Positions 8,264 through 16,754 of a stretch of 64,000 nt of DNA are shown here, piece by piece. The notes beneath the pieces were generated by a model. It was not told the origin of the DNA. It made no database searches and saw only the letters and a program-made list of their open reading frames with translations. The stretch is from positions 49,538-113,537 of the forward strand of contig CANJQN010000010.1 of the NCBI GenBank assembly GCA_947476465.1, read 5' to 3'. The position numbers and the translations under genes are program-made. This DNA is from Comamonadaceae bacterium (GTDB taxonomy: Bacteria > Pseudomonadota > Gammaproteobacteria > Burkholderiales > Burkholderiaceae_C). Position 1 is the stretch's first letter; every line of letters begins with the position of its first letter.

Positions 8264-9181
8264 ATGCCGCTGGATTTCACAGGACGGGTCGCCATCGTCA
8301 CGGGCGCGGGTGGGGGGCTGGGCCGCCAGCACGCGCTGGCCTTGGCCGCGCGCGGCGCCAAGGTGGTGGTCAATGATCTGGGCGGCGCGGTCGACGGCTC
8401 CGGCGGCTCGGCCACCGCGGCCGATGCGGTGGTGCGCGAGATTCGCGCGCTTGGCGGCCAGGCCATCGCCAACGGCGCGTCGGTCACCGACTTCCCCGCC
8501 GTGGAGCACTTGGTACAACAGACCATCGACACCTGGGGCCGCATCGACATCGTCGTGAGCAATGCCGGCATCTTGCGCGACAAGACCTTCGCCAAGATGG
8601 ACCTGGCCGACTTCCGCCTGGTGCTCGACGTTCACCTGATGGGGGCGGTGCATCTGTGCAAGGCTGTCTGGCCGCACATGATGGCCGCGCGTTACGGGCG
8701 CATCGTGTTGACCACCTCCTCCAGCGGCTTGTACGGCAATTTCGGCCAGTCGAACTATGGCGCCGCCAAACTGGCCCTGGTCGGCCTGATGCAGACGCTG
8801 AGCCTGGAAGGCCACAAGCACGGCATTCATGTGAACTGCCTGGCCCCCACCGCCACCACGCGCATGACCGAAAAGCTGTTTCCCCCCGACATGCTGGAGG
8901 CCTTCAAGCCGGAGGCGGTGGTGCCCGCGATGCTGGTGCTGGCCAGCCAGGATGCGCCCACGCGCACCACGCTGTGCGCCGGCGCCGGCAGCTTCGAGGC
9001 GGCGCAGATCACGCTGTCCGAGGGGGTCTACATCGGCACGGGGCCGGATGCCGATGTGTATTTGGCGCAGCGGCTTGATGAGGTGATCGGCACCCTCGAC
9101 CGCGCCAGCGTGCCGGCCAATGGTGACGGGCAGGGGGCCAACGAATACCGCTTGCGCAAGATCGCGAACCCGAAAGCGTGA
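8264..9181 (+). CDS. Short-chain dehydrogenase, 3-hydroxyacyl-CoA dehydrogenase (HSD17B4-like) type
   Basis: 305 residues. NAD(P)-binding TGAGGGLGRQHAL at residues ~12-24, followed by VNDLGG and an insertion (DGSGGSATAAD) typical of the (3R)-hydroxyacyl-CoA dehydrogenase domain of peroxisomal multifunctional enzyme 2. Catalytic Ser in TTSSSGLYG and YGAAK supply the SDR triad. It probably oxidises a 3-hydroxyacyl-CoA or reduces the reverse, in beta-oxidation-like breakdown. AGGAGCAGC lies just upstream of the ATG. Its stop overlaps a GTG that could start the next gene, the MarR regulator, and it sits at the head of catabolic cluster A. Confidence 0.85.
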   Translation: MPLDFTGRVAIVTGAGGGLGRQHALALAARGAKVVVNDLGGAVDGSGGSATAADAVVREIRALGGQAIANGASVTDFPAVEHLVQQTIDTWGRIDIVVSNAGILRDKTFAKMDLADFRLVLDVHLMGAVHLCKAVWPHMMAARYGRIVLTTSSSGLYGNFGQSNYGAAKLALVGLMQTLSLEGHKHGIHVNCLAPTATTRMTEKLFPPDMLEAFKPEAVVPAMLVLASQDAPTRTTLCAGAGSFEAAQITLSEGVYIGTGPDADVYLAQRLDEVIGTLDRASVPANGDGQGANEYRLRKIANPKA

Positions 9182-9228
9182 TCCGCACCAGTGAAGACCT
9201 TGCAATCGGTTCCTTCGAAGGCTCGGAG

Positions 9229-9248
9229 ATAGTTTATGATGAAACTAT
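9229..9248. promoter_or_regulatory. Candidate MarR operator overlapping the regulator's start codon
   Basis: ATAGTTTATGATGAAACTAT has 7-bp arms (ATAGTTT / AAACTAT) around a 6-bp centre. Size and AT-rich character stand out in GC-rich surroundings and are usual for MarR-family sites. The last two bases are the A and T of the proposed ATG start of the MarR gene, a position that would block transcription or translation when occupied. Confidence 0.55.
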
Positions 9249-9765
9249 GAAAGGCAAGGAGCGACTTCGAGCGATCGACCGCAGCACGCCGGCGATGTCG
9301 CGTGGACTGCCCATGATTCCCATGCGCGAGACCGTCATGGTGCGGCTGCTTCGCGGAGCCGTCGTCGGCATGGGGCAGTGCTTCGAGCGGATGTTCGCCC
9401 GCATGGGCATGTCCGAGCATGCCTTTCATGTGCTGTGCCTTCTCCTGAGCGAAGAGGACGGCACCTGCTCGCCCAGCGAGCTGAGCGAACTGGTCGGCGC
9501 CAGCCGGGCCAACATGACCCGCATCCTCGACGAGCTCAGCGGCCTCGGCTTCATCGTCCGGGAATCCGATCTCCGGGATGCCCGCCGCACCGTGGTGCAC
9601 ATCACCGACACAGGGCGAGCCGCCGTGCTGGCGGCGGCTAACCAGGTGGTTGACCCCTTGCGCCAAGCCTTCGCGGGACTCAACCGCGATGAGTTCGACA
9701 CGCTGGACGCACTGTTGCGCAAGGCCATCGAGTCTTTCGACACCAGTCTTTCCGCGCCTCGCTGA
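9247..9765 (+). CDS. MarR-family transcriptional regulator
   Basis: 172 residues from ATG 9247 (195 if the overlapping GTG at 9178 is used). The centre is a winged helix-turn-helix: CSPSELSELVGASRANMTRILDELS as helix-turn-helix, then the wing with ESDLRDARRTVVHITDTGRAAV, including the DxRDxR-type motif typical of MarR proteins. Such proteins usually repress neighbouring catabolic genes and release DNA on binding an aromatic acid or acyl-CoA. It lies between the HSD17B4-like SDR and the crotonase gene and is the likely regulator of cluster A. In Rhodopseudomonas the MarR protein BadR controls alicyclic acid genes, a loose parallel. The start is uncertain because a palindrome covers the ATG and no good ribosome site is seen. 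Confidence 0.85.
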   Translation: MKGKERLRAIDRSTPAMSRGLPMIPMRETVMVRLLRGAVVGMGQCFERMFARMGMSEHAFHVLCLLLSEEDGTCSPSELSELVGASRANMTRILDELSGLGFIVRESDLRDARRTVVHITDTGRAAVLAAANQVVDPLRQAFAGLNRDEFDTLDALLRKAIESFDTSLSAPR

Positions 9766-9934
9766 TAGCACGGCCGCACCGGAGTCGTCCTTCGACCTGC
9801 GTCGCCAGGAACGGCCGCTGCGCAGACCCACGTCCCACTTTGCCTCGGAGGTTGAAGGTCTGTGCGTTCCAGCCCCCGGGTTTCTCCGGATGGAAGGCAA
9901 AACAAGTTCCTCAATAATTCAGCGGTGAACTACT

Positions 9935-9945
9935 AACGAATCGTT
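9935..9945. promoter_or_regulatory. 11-bp palindrome before the cluster A operon
   Basis: AACGAATCGTT, 5-bp arms around one base, 33 nt before the crotonase ATG. The 212-nt gap between the MarR gene and the crotonase gene is otherwise featureless, is the only sizeable gap in cluster A, and is the likely place for the operon promoter. The palindrome may be an operator but its sequence differs from the one at the MarR start. Confidence 0.35.
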
Positions 9946-9977
9946 TTTGCCTTGTTGAAGCTTTAGAGGAAGCCCGG

Positions 9978-10790
9978 ATGTCCAAGGTCTTGTACGAAAA
10001 GCGCGGCGAAGTCGCCTACATCACCCTCAATCGGCCCGAGGTGCACAACGCCATCGACGTCGATATGCACCAGTTGCTGCGCAAGGCCTGGGAAGATTTC
10101 CGCGATGACCCGCATCTGCGGGTGGCTGTTCTCACTGGCGCCGGCGACCAGGCCTTTTGCGCCGGCGCTGACCTCAAGACCCATGTGCCCGAGTGGAGCG
10201 GCGTCGGCCCGATGCTGGCGCGCTCGAAGCTGGCCGATGGCTTCGCCGGCGGCATCACACGGGGACTGCACCGGATCTACAAGCCCGTAGTCGCAGCGCT
10301 CAACGGCTGGACCATCGGTGGCGGTCTCGAACTGGCCCTGGCCTGCGACATCCGGCTCGCGTCTGATCGCGCCCAACTGGGCTCGTTCGAACTGCGTCGC
10401 GGCATGCACCCGGCCGACGGCGGCATCGTGCGTCTGGTCAACATCGCCGGTGCCGGCATTGCGCTCGAGATGGAGTTGACCGGCGAGCCCATCACCGCGC
10501 AACGCGCCTTGGCCGCCAATCTCGTGGCCCGGGTGGTTCCTCACGACCAGCTCATGGCAGCGACCGACGATCTGGTTGCGCGCATTCTGCGCAACGACCG
10601 TCGCGCGGTCGAGTCGGCCAAGGAGACCATCCTCGAGGTGATCGGCCGACCGCTGGACGACCAGCTTCGCCTGGAGGCTTTGCTCGGATATGCGATCTGC
10701 GGTGACAACCCCGCCATCAAGGAGCGCTCTGAGCAGTTCTTCGCTCGCGCCGATAAAGGCCGCGTGGGCACCACCGCCACTTCGCTCTGA
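9978..10790 (+). CDS. Enoyl-CoA hydratase/isomerase (crotonase) family protein
   Basis: 270 residues of crotonase fold. Oxyanion-hole motif AFCAGADLK near residue 60, second oxyanion Gly in GWTIGGGLELALACD near residue 110-125. Both positions corresponding to the catalytic glutamates of classical enoyl-CoA hydratase seem kept: Glu in SFELRRG and Glu in IALEMELTG. It should hydrate an enoyl-CoA in the pathway of cluster A. First gene of a tightly packed operon that continues to the LIV transporter; the acyl-CoA dehydrogenase GTG follows 7 nt after its stop. It does not look like the ring-cleaving BadI type. Confidence 0.88.
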   Translation: MSKVLYEKRGEVAYITLNRPEVHNAIDVDMHQLLRKAWEDFRDDPHLRVAVLTGAGDQAFCAGADLKTHVPEWSGVGPMLARSKLADGFAGGITRGLHRIYKPVVAALNGWTIGGGLELALACDIRLASDRAQLGSFELRRGMHPADGGIVRLVNIAGAGIALEMELTGEPITAQRALAANLVARVVPHDQLMAATDDLVARILRNDRRAVESAKETILEVIGRPLDDQLRLEALLGYAICGDNPAIKERSEQFFARADKGRVGTTATSL

Positions 10791-10797
10791 GGCTCGC

Positions 10798-11946
10798 GTG
10801 ATTCCGACGCCCGAACAGCAAGCCCTGCGCGACGCCGCGCGGCGCTATGCGCGTGAGCAGTTACTGCCCCACTACCAGGCGCGCGAGCGCGCTGGCCGGC
10901 TGGATCGCGCCATCCTCGTTGAAATGGGTGCCCTGGGCCTGATGGCGCCCGACCTGGCCGCCGAGTTCGGCGGGCTCGGCGTCGACAGCGTCACGGCCGG
11001 GATGATCATCGAGGAGATTTCCTACGGCGACTACAACATCGGCTCGGTGGCGGTGGTGGCGGCGCTGATCGGCGCTATTTTGTCGCGCCACGCGGCGCCC
11101 CAGTTGGCCGGTCAGTGGGTGTCGGGCCTGGTCAAGGGCGAGGCGGTGGTTGCCTTGGCCATCACCGAGCCACGTGGCGGCTCGGACGCTGCCAACCTGC
11201 AATTGCGGGCCCGGCACGACGGCGACCACTTCGTGATCGACGGCGAAAAGACCTCAGTCACCTTTGCCGATTGGGCCGATGCCTACCTTGTGTTCGCTCG
11301 AACCGGTCGGCCGCAAGACGGCGCCAAGGGCATCACCGCCATCCTGGTGCCATCGAACCTGCCCGGCATCCGTGCGACCCGGTTCGACGACCTGGGCAGC
11401 GTGGCCTTGGGCCGCGGCTCGGTTTTCTTCGACGAGGTCCGCGTGCCACTCGATCATCAGGTCGGCGACCTGGGCCGCGGCTTCACGCAGGTGATGCAGG
11501 GCTTCGACTACAGCCGCGCGCTGATCGGCTTGCAGTGCCTTTCCTCAGCGCAGGCTTCGTTGGACGAGGCTTGGGCCTACGCCCGCGAACGAGAGGCCTT
11601 CGGGCGGCCGATCGGCCAATTTCAGGGCGTGAGTTTTCCCTTGGCAGAGGGTGAGTCGCAGATCGCCGCGATCCGGCAGCTGTGCTATCACACGCTGGCG
11701 TTGCGCGACGCAGGCTTGCCGCACACCGCTGAGGCCGCCATGTGCAAGTGGATGGGACCGCGTACCTCGGTGGATGTCATCCACCAGTGCCTGCTGACCT
11801 TCGGCCACTACGGCTGGTCGCGCGACCTGCCGCATCAGCAGCGCATGCGCGATGTGATGGGCTTGCAGATCGGCGACGGCACTGCGGGAATCATGAAGCA
11901 GGTGATCGCGCGCGAACGCATCGGGCGCGCGGCCATCCAGTACTGA
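10798..11946 (+). CDS. Acyl-CoA dehydrogenase, AliB/cyclohexanecarboxyl-CoA dehydrogenase-like, Asp in place of catalytic Glu
   Basis: 382 residues from GTG 10798. N-terminal helical domain, FAD-binding middle domain with ALAITEPRGGSDAANL, and C-terminal helical domain with YAREREAFGRPIGQFQ and RDVMGLQIGDGTAGIMKQ. In most acyl-CoA dehydrogenases the last motif reads YEGT with Glu as the alpha-proton base; here D360 stands there. That substitution and the C-terminal motif recall dehydrogenases of alicyclic acyl-CoAs (AliB/BadJ type), where Asp acts as base; that comparison is from memory of the family. It should introduce a double bond into the substrate acyl-CoA and pass electrons to ETF. Confidence 0.85.
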   Translation: MIPTPEQQALRDAARRYAREQLLPHYQARERAGRLDRAILVEMGALGLMAPDLAAEFGGLGVDSVTAGMIIEEISYGDYNIGSVAVVAALIGAILSRHAAPQLAGQWVSGLVKGEAVVALAITEPRGGSDAANLQLRARHDGDHFVIDGEKTSVTFADWADAYLVFARTGRPQDGAKGITAILVPSNLPGIRATRFDDLGSVALGRGSVFFDEVRVPLDHQVGDLGRGFTQVMQGFDYSRALIGLQCLSSAQASLDEAWAYAREREAFGRPIGQFQGVSFPLAEGESQIAAIRQLCYHTLALRDAGLPHTAEAAMCKWMGPRTSVDVIHQCLLTFGHYGWSRDLPHQQRMRDVMGLQIGDGTAGIMKQVIARERIGRAAIQY

Positions 11947-11970
11947 CGCATCCGACAGCAAGGAGTATTC

Positions 11971-12837
11971 GTGCCATATCAATCCATTTTTCAGTCCGGC
12001 ATGTTCGCGGGCAAGACCATCATCATCACCGGCGGTGGCAGCGGCATCGGCCGTTGTAACGCGCACGAGCTGGCCAGCCTGGGCGCCAGGGTGGTGATCG
12101 TTGGGCGCAATGCCGACAAGCTCGACACCGTGCGCCAGGAGATCGAAGCCGATGGCGGTGCCGTCGAAACCCGCATCTGCGATATCCGCGAGGAAAGCGC
12201 CGTACGTGCATGTGTGGCTTCGGTGCTCAAGTCCGCCGGCCGCATCGATGGCCTGGTGAACAACGCAGGCGGCCAGTACCGCTCTCCCATCGAATCCATC
12301 TCGACCAAGGGCTTCGAAGCGGTTGTGAGAAACAACCTCACCGGTGGGTTCATTTTCATGCGAGAGGTCTATACGCAGTGGATGAAGGATCACGGCGGCG
12401 CCGTGGTCAACATCATTGCGGACATCTGGGGCGGGTGGCCCAACTTTTCTCATTCGGCCGCTGCACGCGGCGGCATGCACACCCTGACCGAATGCGCCGC
12501 CTGCGAGTGGGCCCCTGCCAAGGTACGGGTCAACTCCGTCGCGCCCGGCGCCATCATGACTAGCGGCCTGGACACCTATGAACGCCAGGACGATGAGTTC
12601 ATCCGCCGCGTTCCAAGCAAGGTGCCGATGCAACGCTTCGGGACCGAGGCCGAGGTGTCCTCAGTGATCACCTTCCTGCTGTCACCCGGCGCCGCCTACA
12701 TCACTGGCAGCTGCATGCGGGTCGATGGTGGCGCGCCGAATGCACGCGAGATCTGGTGGCCCAGCACCGAACACGAGGCCAGCCCGCAGTTCAACGGCTT
12801 TCATCGATCAAACGTTCCCGAAGTGCTTCAGCGCTGA
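11971..12837 (+). CDS. SDR resembling peroxisomal trans-2-enoyl-CoA / 2,4-dienoyl-CoA reductase
   Basis: 288 residues from GTG 11971, with AAGGAG upstream. Cofactor site TGGGSGIGR near residue 20, NNAGGQYRSP near residue 95, conserved VNSVAPGAI and SPGAAYITGSCMRVDGG. The usual YxxxK catalytic pair is missing: the aligned stretch is FSHSAAARGG, as in human PECR and related dienoyl-CoA reductases, which use other residues. It would therefore reduce an enoyl- or dienoyl-CoA rather than oxidise an alcohol, useful for an unsaturated or ring-derived substrate. Lies 24 nt after the dehydrogenase gene in cluster A. Confidence 0.82.
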   Translation: MPYQSIFQSGMFAGKTIIITGGGSGIGRCNAHELASLGARVVIVGRNADKLDTVRQEIEADGGAVETRICDIREESAVRACVASVLKSAGRIDGLVNNAGGQYRSPIESISTKGFEAVVRNNLTGGFIFMREVYTQWMKDHGGAVVNIIADIWGGWPNFSHSAAARGGMHTLTECAACEWAPAKVRVNSVAPGAIMTSGLDTYERQDDEFIRRVPSKVPMQRFGTEAEVSSVITFLLSPGAAYITGSCMRVDGGAPNAREIWWPSTEHEASPQFNGFHRSNVPEVLQR

Positions 12838-12889
12838 GCTGGGCAAACGTCACGACAGTCCCTCTCAACAACCCGTAACGGAGACAAGC

Positions 12890-14092
12890 ATGAGCACCAT
12901 TCAAAGACGCACCGTTCTACGCGCCGCCGCGGCAGCCGCGGTAGGCGCCCCCTTGGCAGCCCCTTCGGTGTGGGCCCAGGGTAAATCGGAGATCGTGATC
13001 GCGGCGGCGCAGCCGGTCACCGGGGTGTTTTCGACACCCGGCGGATACCTCAATGCGGGCCTGGGTGACTACATCGCCTGGCGCAACTCGCAGGGCGGTG
13101 TGCTGGGACACAAGTTGCGCTACGTGTGGGAAGACAGCAGCTTCAAGACCGACCAGGCGGTGGGGATCTTCAAGAAGTTGATGGCTGCCGAAAAGCCCTC
13201 GTTCTTCTACCTGGACAACACGGGCTCATGCAGGGCCGTCGCCAATGACGCGCTGGCATCCGGCACGGTGGTGACCTCCAGCCCTTCGCTGGCCGGTGTG
13301 CTGGCCGACCGCAAGGGCTTGCCACACAACTTTATCGCGGGGCCGACCTACGGCGCCATGCACGAGGTCCTGATGGAGTACATCGCCCGCAGCGCTCGCG
13401 GCTCGACGGTCAAGCCCAAGGTGGCCCTGGTCTACACCGAATCCGAGTTTGGGCGCGACGGCATCCCCGCCTCCAAGGCGCGGGCCGAGAAGCTGGGTAT
13501 CCCGATCGTGGCCGAGATCATGACCAAGGTCACCGGCATGGACGTTTCGGCCGAGGTCGCCCGGCTGAGGCGAGTACGGCCCGACATCGTGGTGTTCCAG
13601 GGTTATGTGGTGGCGCCCATTCCCGAGTTCGTGCGGCAGATGCGTGAGGCGGGCATGCAGGCCCAGGTGATGGGCACGATCTGGAGCTCGGACCAACCCG
13701 CGCTGGACGCCTTGAGCGCGTTGGGGGAGCGCTACATGGGTGTAGTGCCCTACCGCTACTGGTACGACGACGAGTCTTCAATGATGAAGACGATGCGCGA
13801 CTACGTGGCCAAGACCCGGCCTAACATGCCCTTCGTGTCGCACTTCTACGTCAACGCTTGGCTGGCGGGCATGGTGTTCGCCGAGATCGCCGAGCGCTGC
13901 ATCAAGGCCGGCAAGCCCTTGCGCTTGCCCAATATGGTGGCGGCGATGGATTCCATGAAGGAATGGGATTCGGGCGGGTTGGCTGGTTTGCTGGCCGACC
14001 TGAGCAATCGGCAGATCGCGTCTGGCCGCCTGTACCAGCTCGATCCTTCAACCAAGCGCATGGCGCCCGCAAGCGGATGGATCCGAGCCTGA
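12890..14092 (+). CDS. LIV-type ABC transporter substrate-binding protein
   Basis: 400 residues. N terminus QRRTVLRAAAAAA with paired Arg and a hydrophobic run to SVWAQG is a signal peptide, possibly Tat. The mature part follows the branched-chain amino acid/amide-binding family (type I periplasmic fold, IVIAAAQPVTGVFSTPGG start). In Burkholderiales such proteins often bind aromatic or other organic acids. CGGAGA lies just before the ATG. It delivers substrate to the permease and ATPase genes downstream in the same operon; the CoA-ligase gene between them overlaps its 3' end by 16 nt. Confidence 0.88.
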   Translation: MSTIQRRTVLRAAAAAAVGAPLAAPSVWAQGKSEIVIAAAQPVTGVFSTPGGYLNAGLGDYIAWRNSQGGVLGHKLRYVWEDSSFKTDQAVGIFKKLMAAEKPSFFYLDNTGSCRAVANDALASGTVVTSSPSLAGVLADRKGLPHNFIAGPTYGAMHEVLMEYIARSARGSTVKPKVALVYTESEFGRDGIPASKARAEKLGIPIVAEIMTKVTGMDVSAEVARLRRVRPDIVVFQGYVVAPIPEFVRQMREAGMQAQVMGTIWSSDQPALDALSALGERYMGVVPYRYWYDDESSMMKTMRDYVAKTRPNMPFVSHFYVNAWLAGMVFAEIAERCIKAGKPLRLPNMVAAMDSMKEWDSGGLAGLLADLSNRQIASGRLYQLDPSTKRMAPASGWIRA

Positions 14093-15900
14093 ACTCCATC
14101 GCGCCGACGCTGCCCGAGCAGTTGCTGCATTGGGCGCGCACCCGTGGCGACGCGGTGGCGCTGCGCCAGAAGGAGTTCGGCGTCTGGCGGCCCGTCACCT
14201 GGCGCGAATACGCCGATCGGGCGCGCCGCTTCGGGCTGGGACTGCGGCAGTTGGGCTTGGAGCGCGGCCAGTGCCTGGCCGTGCTGTCGGAGAACCGGCT
14301 GGAATGGGTCTACGCCGAGTTGGGCGCTGCCATGGTGGGCGTGGTCGCCGCAGGTGTCTACCCTACGTCACCGGCGGCCGAAGTGCAGTACCTGCTCGAT
14401 CTGTGCGAGGCACCGGTCATCGTGGTCGAGGACCAGGAACAACTGGACAAAGTGCTCGCGATCCGATCAAGCCTTGGCAAGCTCAGGGCCATCATCGTCA
14501 TCGACGACCGGGGCCTGCGCAACTATGACCGCACCGGTCTGCACACCTTTGCCGACGTGCATGCCTTGGGCGAGCGCTGCGAACGCGAGCAAGCCGCGTG
14601 GGCGCAAGAGGCCACCCGCGCACCCGAGCCCGACGACGTCGGCCTGATCATCTTCACCTCCGGCTCGACCGGGCGCCCCAAGGCCGCCATGATGACCTGG
14701 CGCGGCCTGACCAGCGCCAACGTGGGACTGAACTCCCTGGTGCGCTGCGGCCCGGGTGACAACCTGGTGTCGTACCTGCCCCTGTGCCACATGGCCGAGC
14801 AGATGTTTTCCGTGCATATCCCCGTGGCCGCCGGTGGCACGGTCAATTTTGCGGAGAGCCTGCGCACCGTCCAGGAGGATGTGCGAGAGATGGCGCCGGA
14901 GTTTTTCTTCGGCGTCCCGCGCATCTGGGAAAAGCTGCATTCGTCCATTCAGACCCGGGTGCGCGAGGCCGGCGGCATACGCCAGCGGGTGTACGACTTC
15001 GCAATGTCGCGCCTGGAGCGCCAAGCTGCCACACTGCGGGCGGACTGGAGCGTCTCCCAGAGGTTGATGTGGGGTCTGTGCTACCTGATGGTGGTGCGTT
15101 CGCTCCTCAATTTCATCGGCTTGCGACGCTGCCGCATCGCGGTGTCGGCTGGCGCGCCGATCGCACCGGACATCCTGAGGTTCTTCCGAAAGATCGGCGT
15201 GCCGATCCGCGAGGCCTACGGCATGACCGAATGCAGCGGCGCGATCACCATCCAGCCGGCGGATGATTCGCCCGCCGGCTCGGTGGGCATCGGCTACGCG
15301 GGCGTGGAGGTGGCCATCGCGGACGATGGGGAGATCCTGGTGCGTGGCCCCATCCTGTTCAAGGGCTACTACGCCAATGAGGAAGCCACCGCGCAGGCCA
15401 TCGACGAGCAGCGCTGGTTGCACACTGGTGACGTGGGCTGTTGGATCGACGGACCGCAGGGGCGTGAGCTCAAGGTGATCGACCGCAAGAAGGACATCAT
15501 GATCACCGCGGGCGGCAAGAACATCACGCCCAGCGAGATCGAGAACGCCCTGCGGTTCTCGCCCTATGTGAAGGAAGCGATTGTCATTGCGGACCGGCGG
15601 CGCTTTGTTTCTGCCCTGCTCCAGATCGATTACGACAGCGTGAGCAAATGGGCCGAGGGGCAAGGGCTGACCTACACCACCTTCCGCAGCCTGGTCGAGC
15701 ACGAGCGGGTGCGAGGGCTGATCCAGTCGGAGGTGGACGCCGTGAACGCCAAGATGCCGCGGGTGCAGCAGGTGCGCACGTTCTACCTGCTGCCCAAGGA
15801 ACTCGACCATGACGATGGCGAGGTGACCGCCACCATGAAGGTGCGCCGACGCAGCATCTCTGAAAAGTACGCGGATGTGATCGAGGAGATGTACGCATGA
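14077..15900 (+). CDS. Long-chain-type acyl-CoA synthetase (AMP-forming)
   Basis: About 607 residues from ATG 14077. Adenylate-forming signature LIIFTSGSTGRPKAAMMTW near residue 190, REAYGMTECSG near residue 385, and the late motif LHTGDVG...DRKKDIMITAGGKNI before the C-terminal domain. Length and motifs match the FadD15/long-chain acyl-CoA synthetase group used for fatty and other hydrophobic carboxylic acids. It should activate the acid imported by the ABC system to its CoA ester before the acyl-CoA dehydrogenase and hydratase act. Its start lies inside the binding-protein gene and its stop overlaps the next ATPase gene, so coupling is likely. Confidence 0.88.
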   Translation: MDPSLNSIAPTLPEQLLHWARTRGDAVALRQKEFGVWRPVTWREYADRARRFGLGLRQLGLERGQCLAVLSENRLEWVYAELGAAMVGVVAAGVYPTSPAAEVQYLLDLCEAPVIVVEDQEQLDKVLAIRSSLGKLRAIIVIDDRGLRNYDRTGLHTFADVHALGERCEREQAAWAQEATRAPEPDDVGLIIFTSGSTGRPKAAMMTWRGLTSANVGLNSLVRCGPGDNLVSYLPLCHMAEQMFSVHIPVAAGGTVNFAESLRTVQEDVREMAPEFFFGVPRIWEKLHSSIQTRVREAGGIRQRVYDFAMSRLERQAATLRADWSVSQRLMWGLCYLMVVRSLLNFIGLRRCRIAVSAGAPIAPDILRFFRKIGVPIREAYGMTECSGAITIQPADDSPAGSVGIGYAGVEVAIADDGEILVRGPILFKGYYANEEATAQAIDEQRWLHTGDVGCWIDGPQGRELKVIDRKKDIMITAGGKNITPSEIENALRFSPYVKEAIVIADRRRFVSALLQIDYDSVSKWAEGQGLTYTTFRSLVEHERVRGLIQSEVDAVNAKMPRVQQVRTFYLLPKELDHDDGEVTATMKVRRRSISEKYADVIEEMYA

Positions 15901-16754
15901 GCGCCGCGTCGAGGGTGGTTACCAATGCGAGTGCCGTCGGCGACATGCCACTGGTCGTAACGCGGCGTGGGTTGGACTTATCCGTCGACGCGGTCGACCT
16001 GCGCTTTGGCGGCATTCATGCGCTGCGCAGCGTGAGCTTTTCCGCGCGGGCTGGCCGCATCACCGGGGTCATCGGCCCGAACGGCGCTGGCAAGACCAGC
16101 GTGTTCAACGCCATCTCCGGCTTCTACATGCCGAACGCGGGCCGGGTCATGCTGGGCTCGCGTGACATCACCGCTGCGCCGGTCCATGCGCGCGCGGCCA
16201 TGGGTATGGCGCGAACCTTCCAGAACATCTCGCTGTTTCGCGGGCTGTCGGTGCTGGAGAACATTAAGCTGGGCGGCCATCACGTGATGCGTGCGGGTCT
16301 GCTGTCGGCGTTGACCGGTGCGGGCCGCTCGCGCCGCGAGGAGCTGGATTTGCGAACGCAGGTCGAGCGTAAGGTGATCGACTTCCTGGAGATCGATCAC
16401 ATTCGCCACCGCACGGTCGATTCGCTGTCTTACGGCTTGCAAAAGCGGGTTGAGCTGGCACGGGCGCTGGCGATGCAGCCGCAGGTGCTGTTGCTCGACG
16501 AACCGGTCGCGGGCATGAACCGGGAGGAAACCGAGGACATGGCCCGCTTCATTCTGGACGTGCAGGAGGAGTGGGGCGTCACCGTGTTGCTGGTCGAGCA
16601 TGACATGGGAATGGTGATGGACATCTGCAGCGAGGTTGTGGTGCTCAACTTCGGCCAGGTGATCGCCGCTGGCGAACCCGCCGTCGTGCGGCGTGATCCA
16701 CAGGTGATCCAGGCCTACCTGGGCGACGATGCCCCGCGGCAAGGAGGTGTGTGA
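15897..16754 (+). CDS. LIV-type ABC transporter ATPase (LivG-like)
   Basis: 285 residues. Walker A GPNGAGKT near residue 60, Q-loop FQNISLF, an atypical signature LSYGLQKRVELARAL in place of LSGGQ, Walker B LLLDEPVAGM, and the LivG-type ending with DPQVIQAYLG. It powers import of the cluster A substrate together with the second ATPase, two permeases and the binding protein. Residues 1-25 are a longer N-terminal extension than usual; an internal start is possible. ATGA overlap with the ligase gene. Confidence 0.88.
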   Translation: MSAASRVVTNASAVGDMPLVVTRRGLDLSVDAVDLRFGGIHALRSVSFSARAGRITGVIGPNGAGKTSVFNAISGFYMPNAGRVMLGSRDITAAPVHARAAMGMARTFQNISLFRGLSVLENIKLGGHHVMRAGLLSALTGAGRSRREELDLRTQVERKVIDFLEIDHIRHRTVDSLSYGLQKRVELARALAMQPQVLLLDEPVAGMNREETEDMARFILDVQEEWGVTVLLVEHDMGMVMDICSEVVVLNFGQVIAAGEPAVVRRDPQVIQAYLGDDAPRQGGV

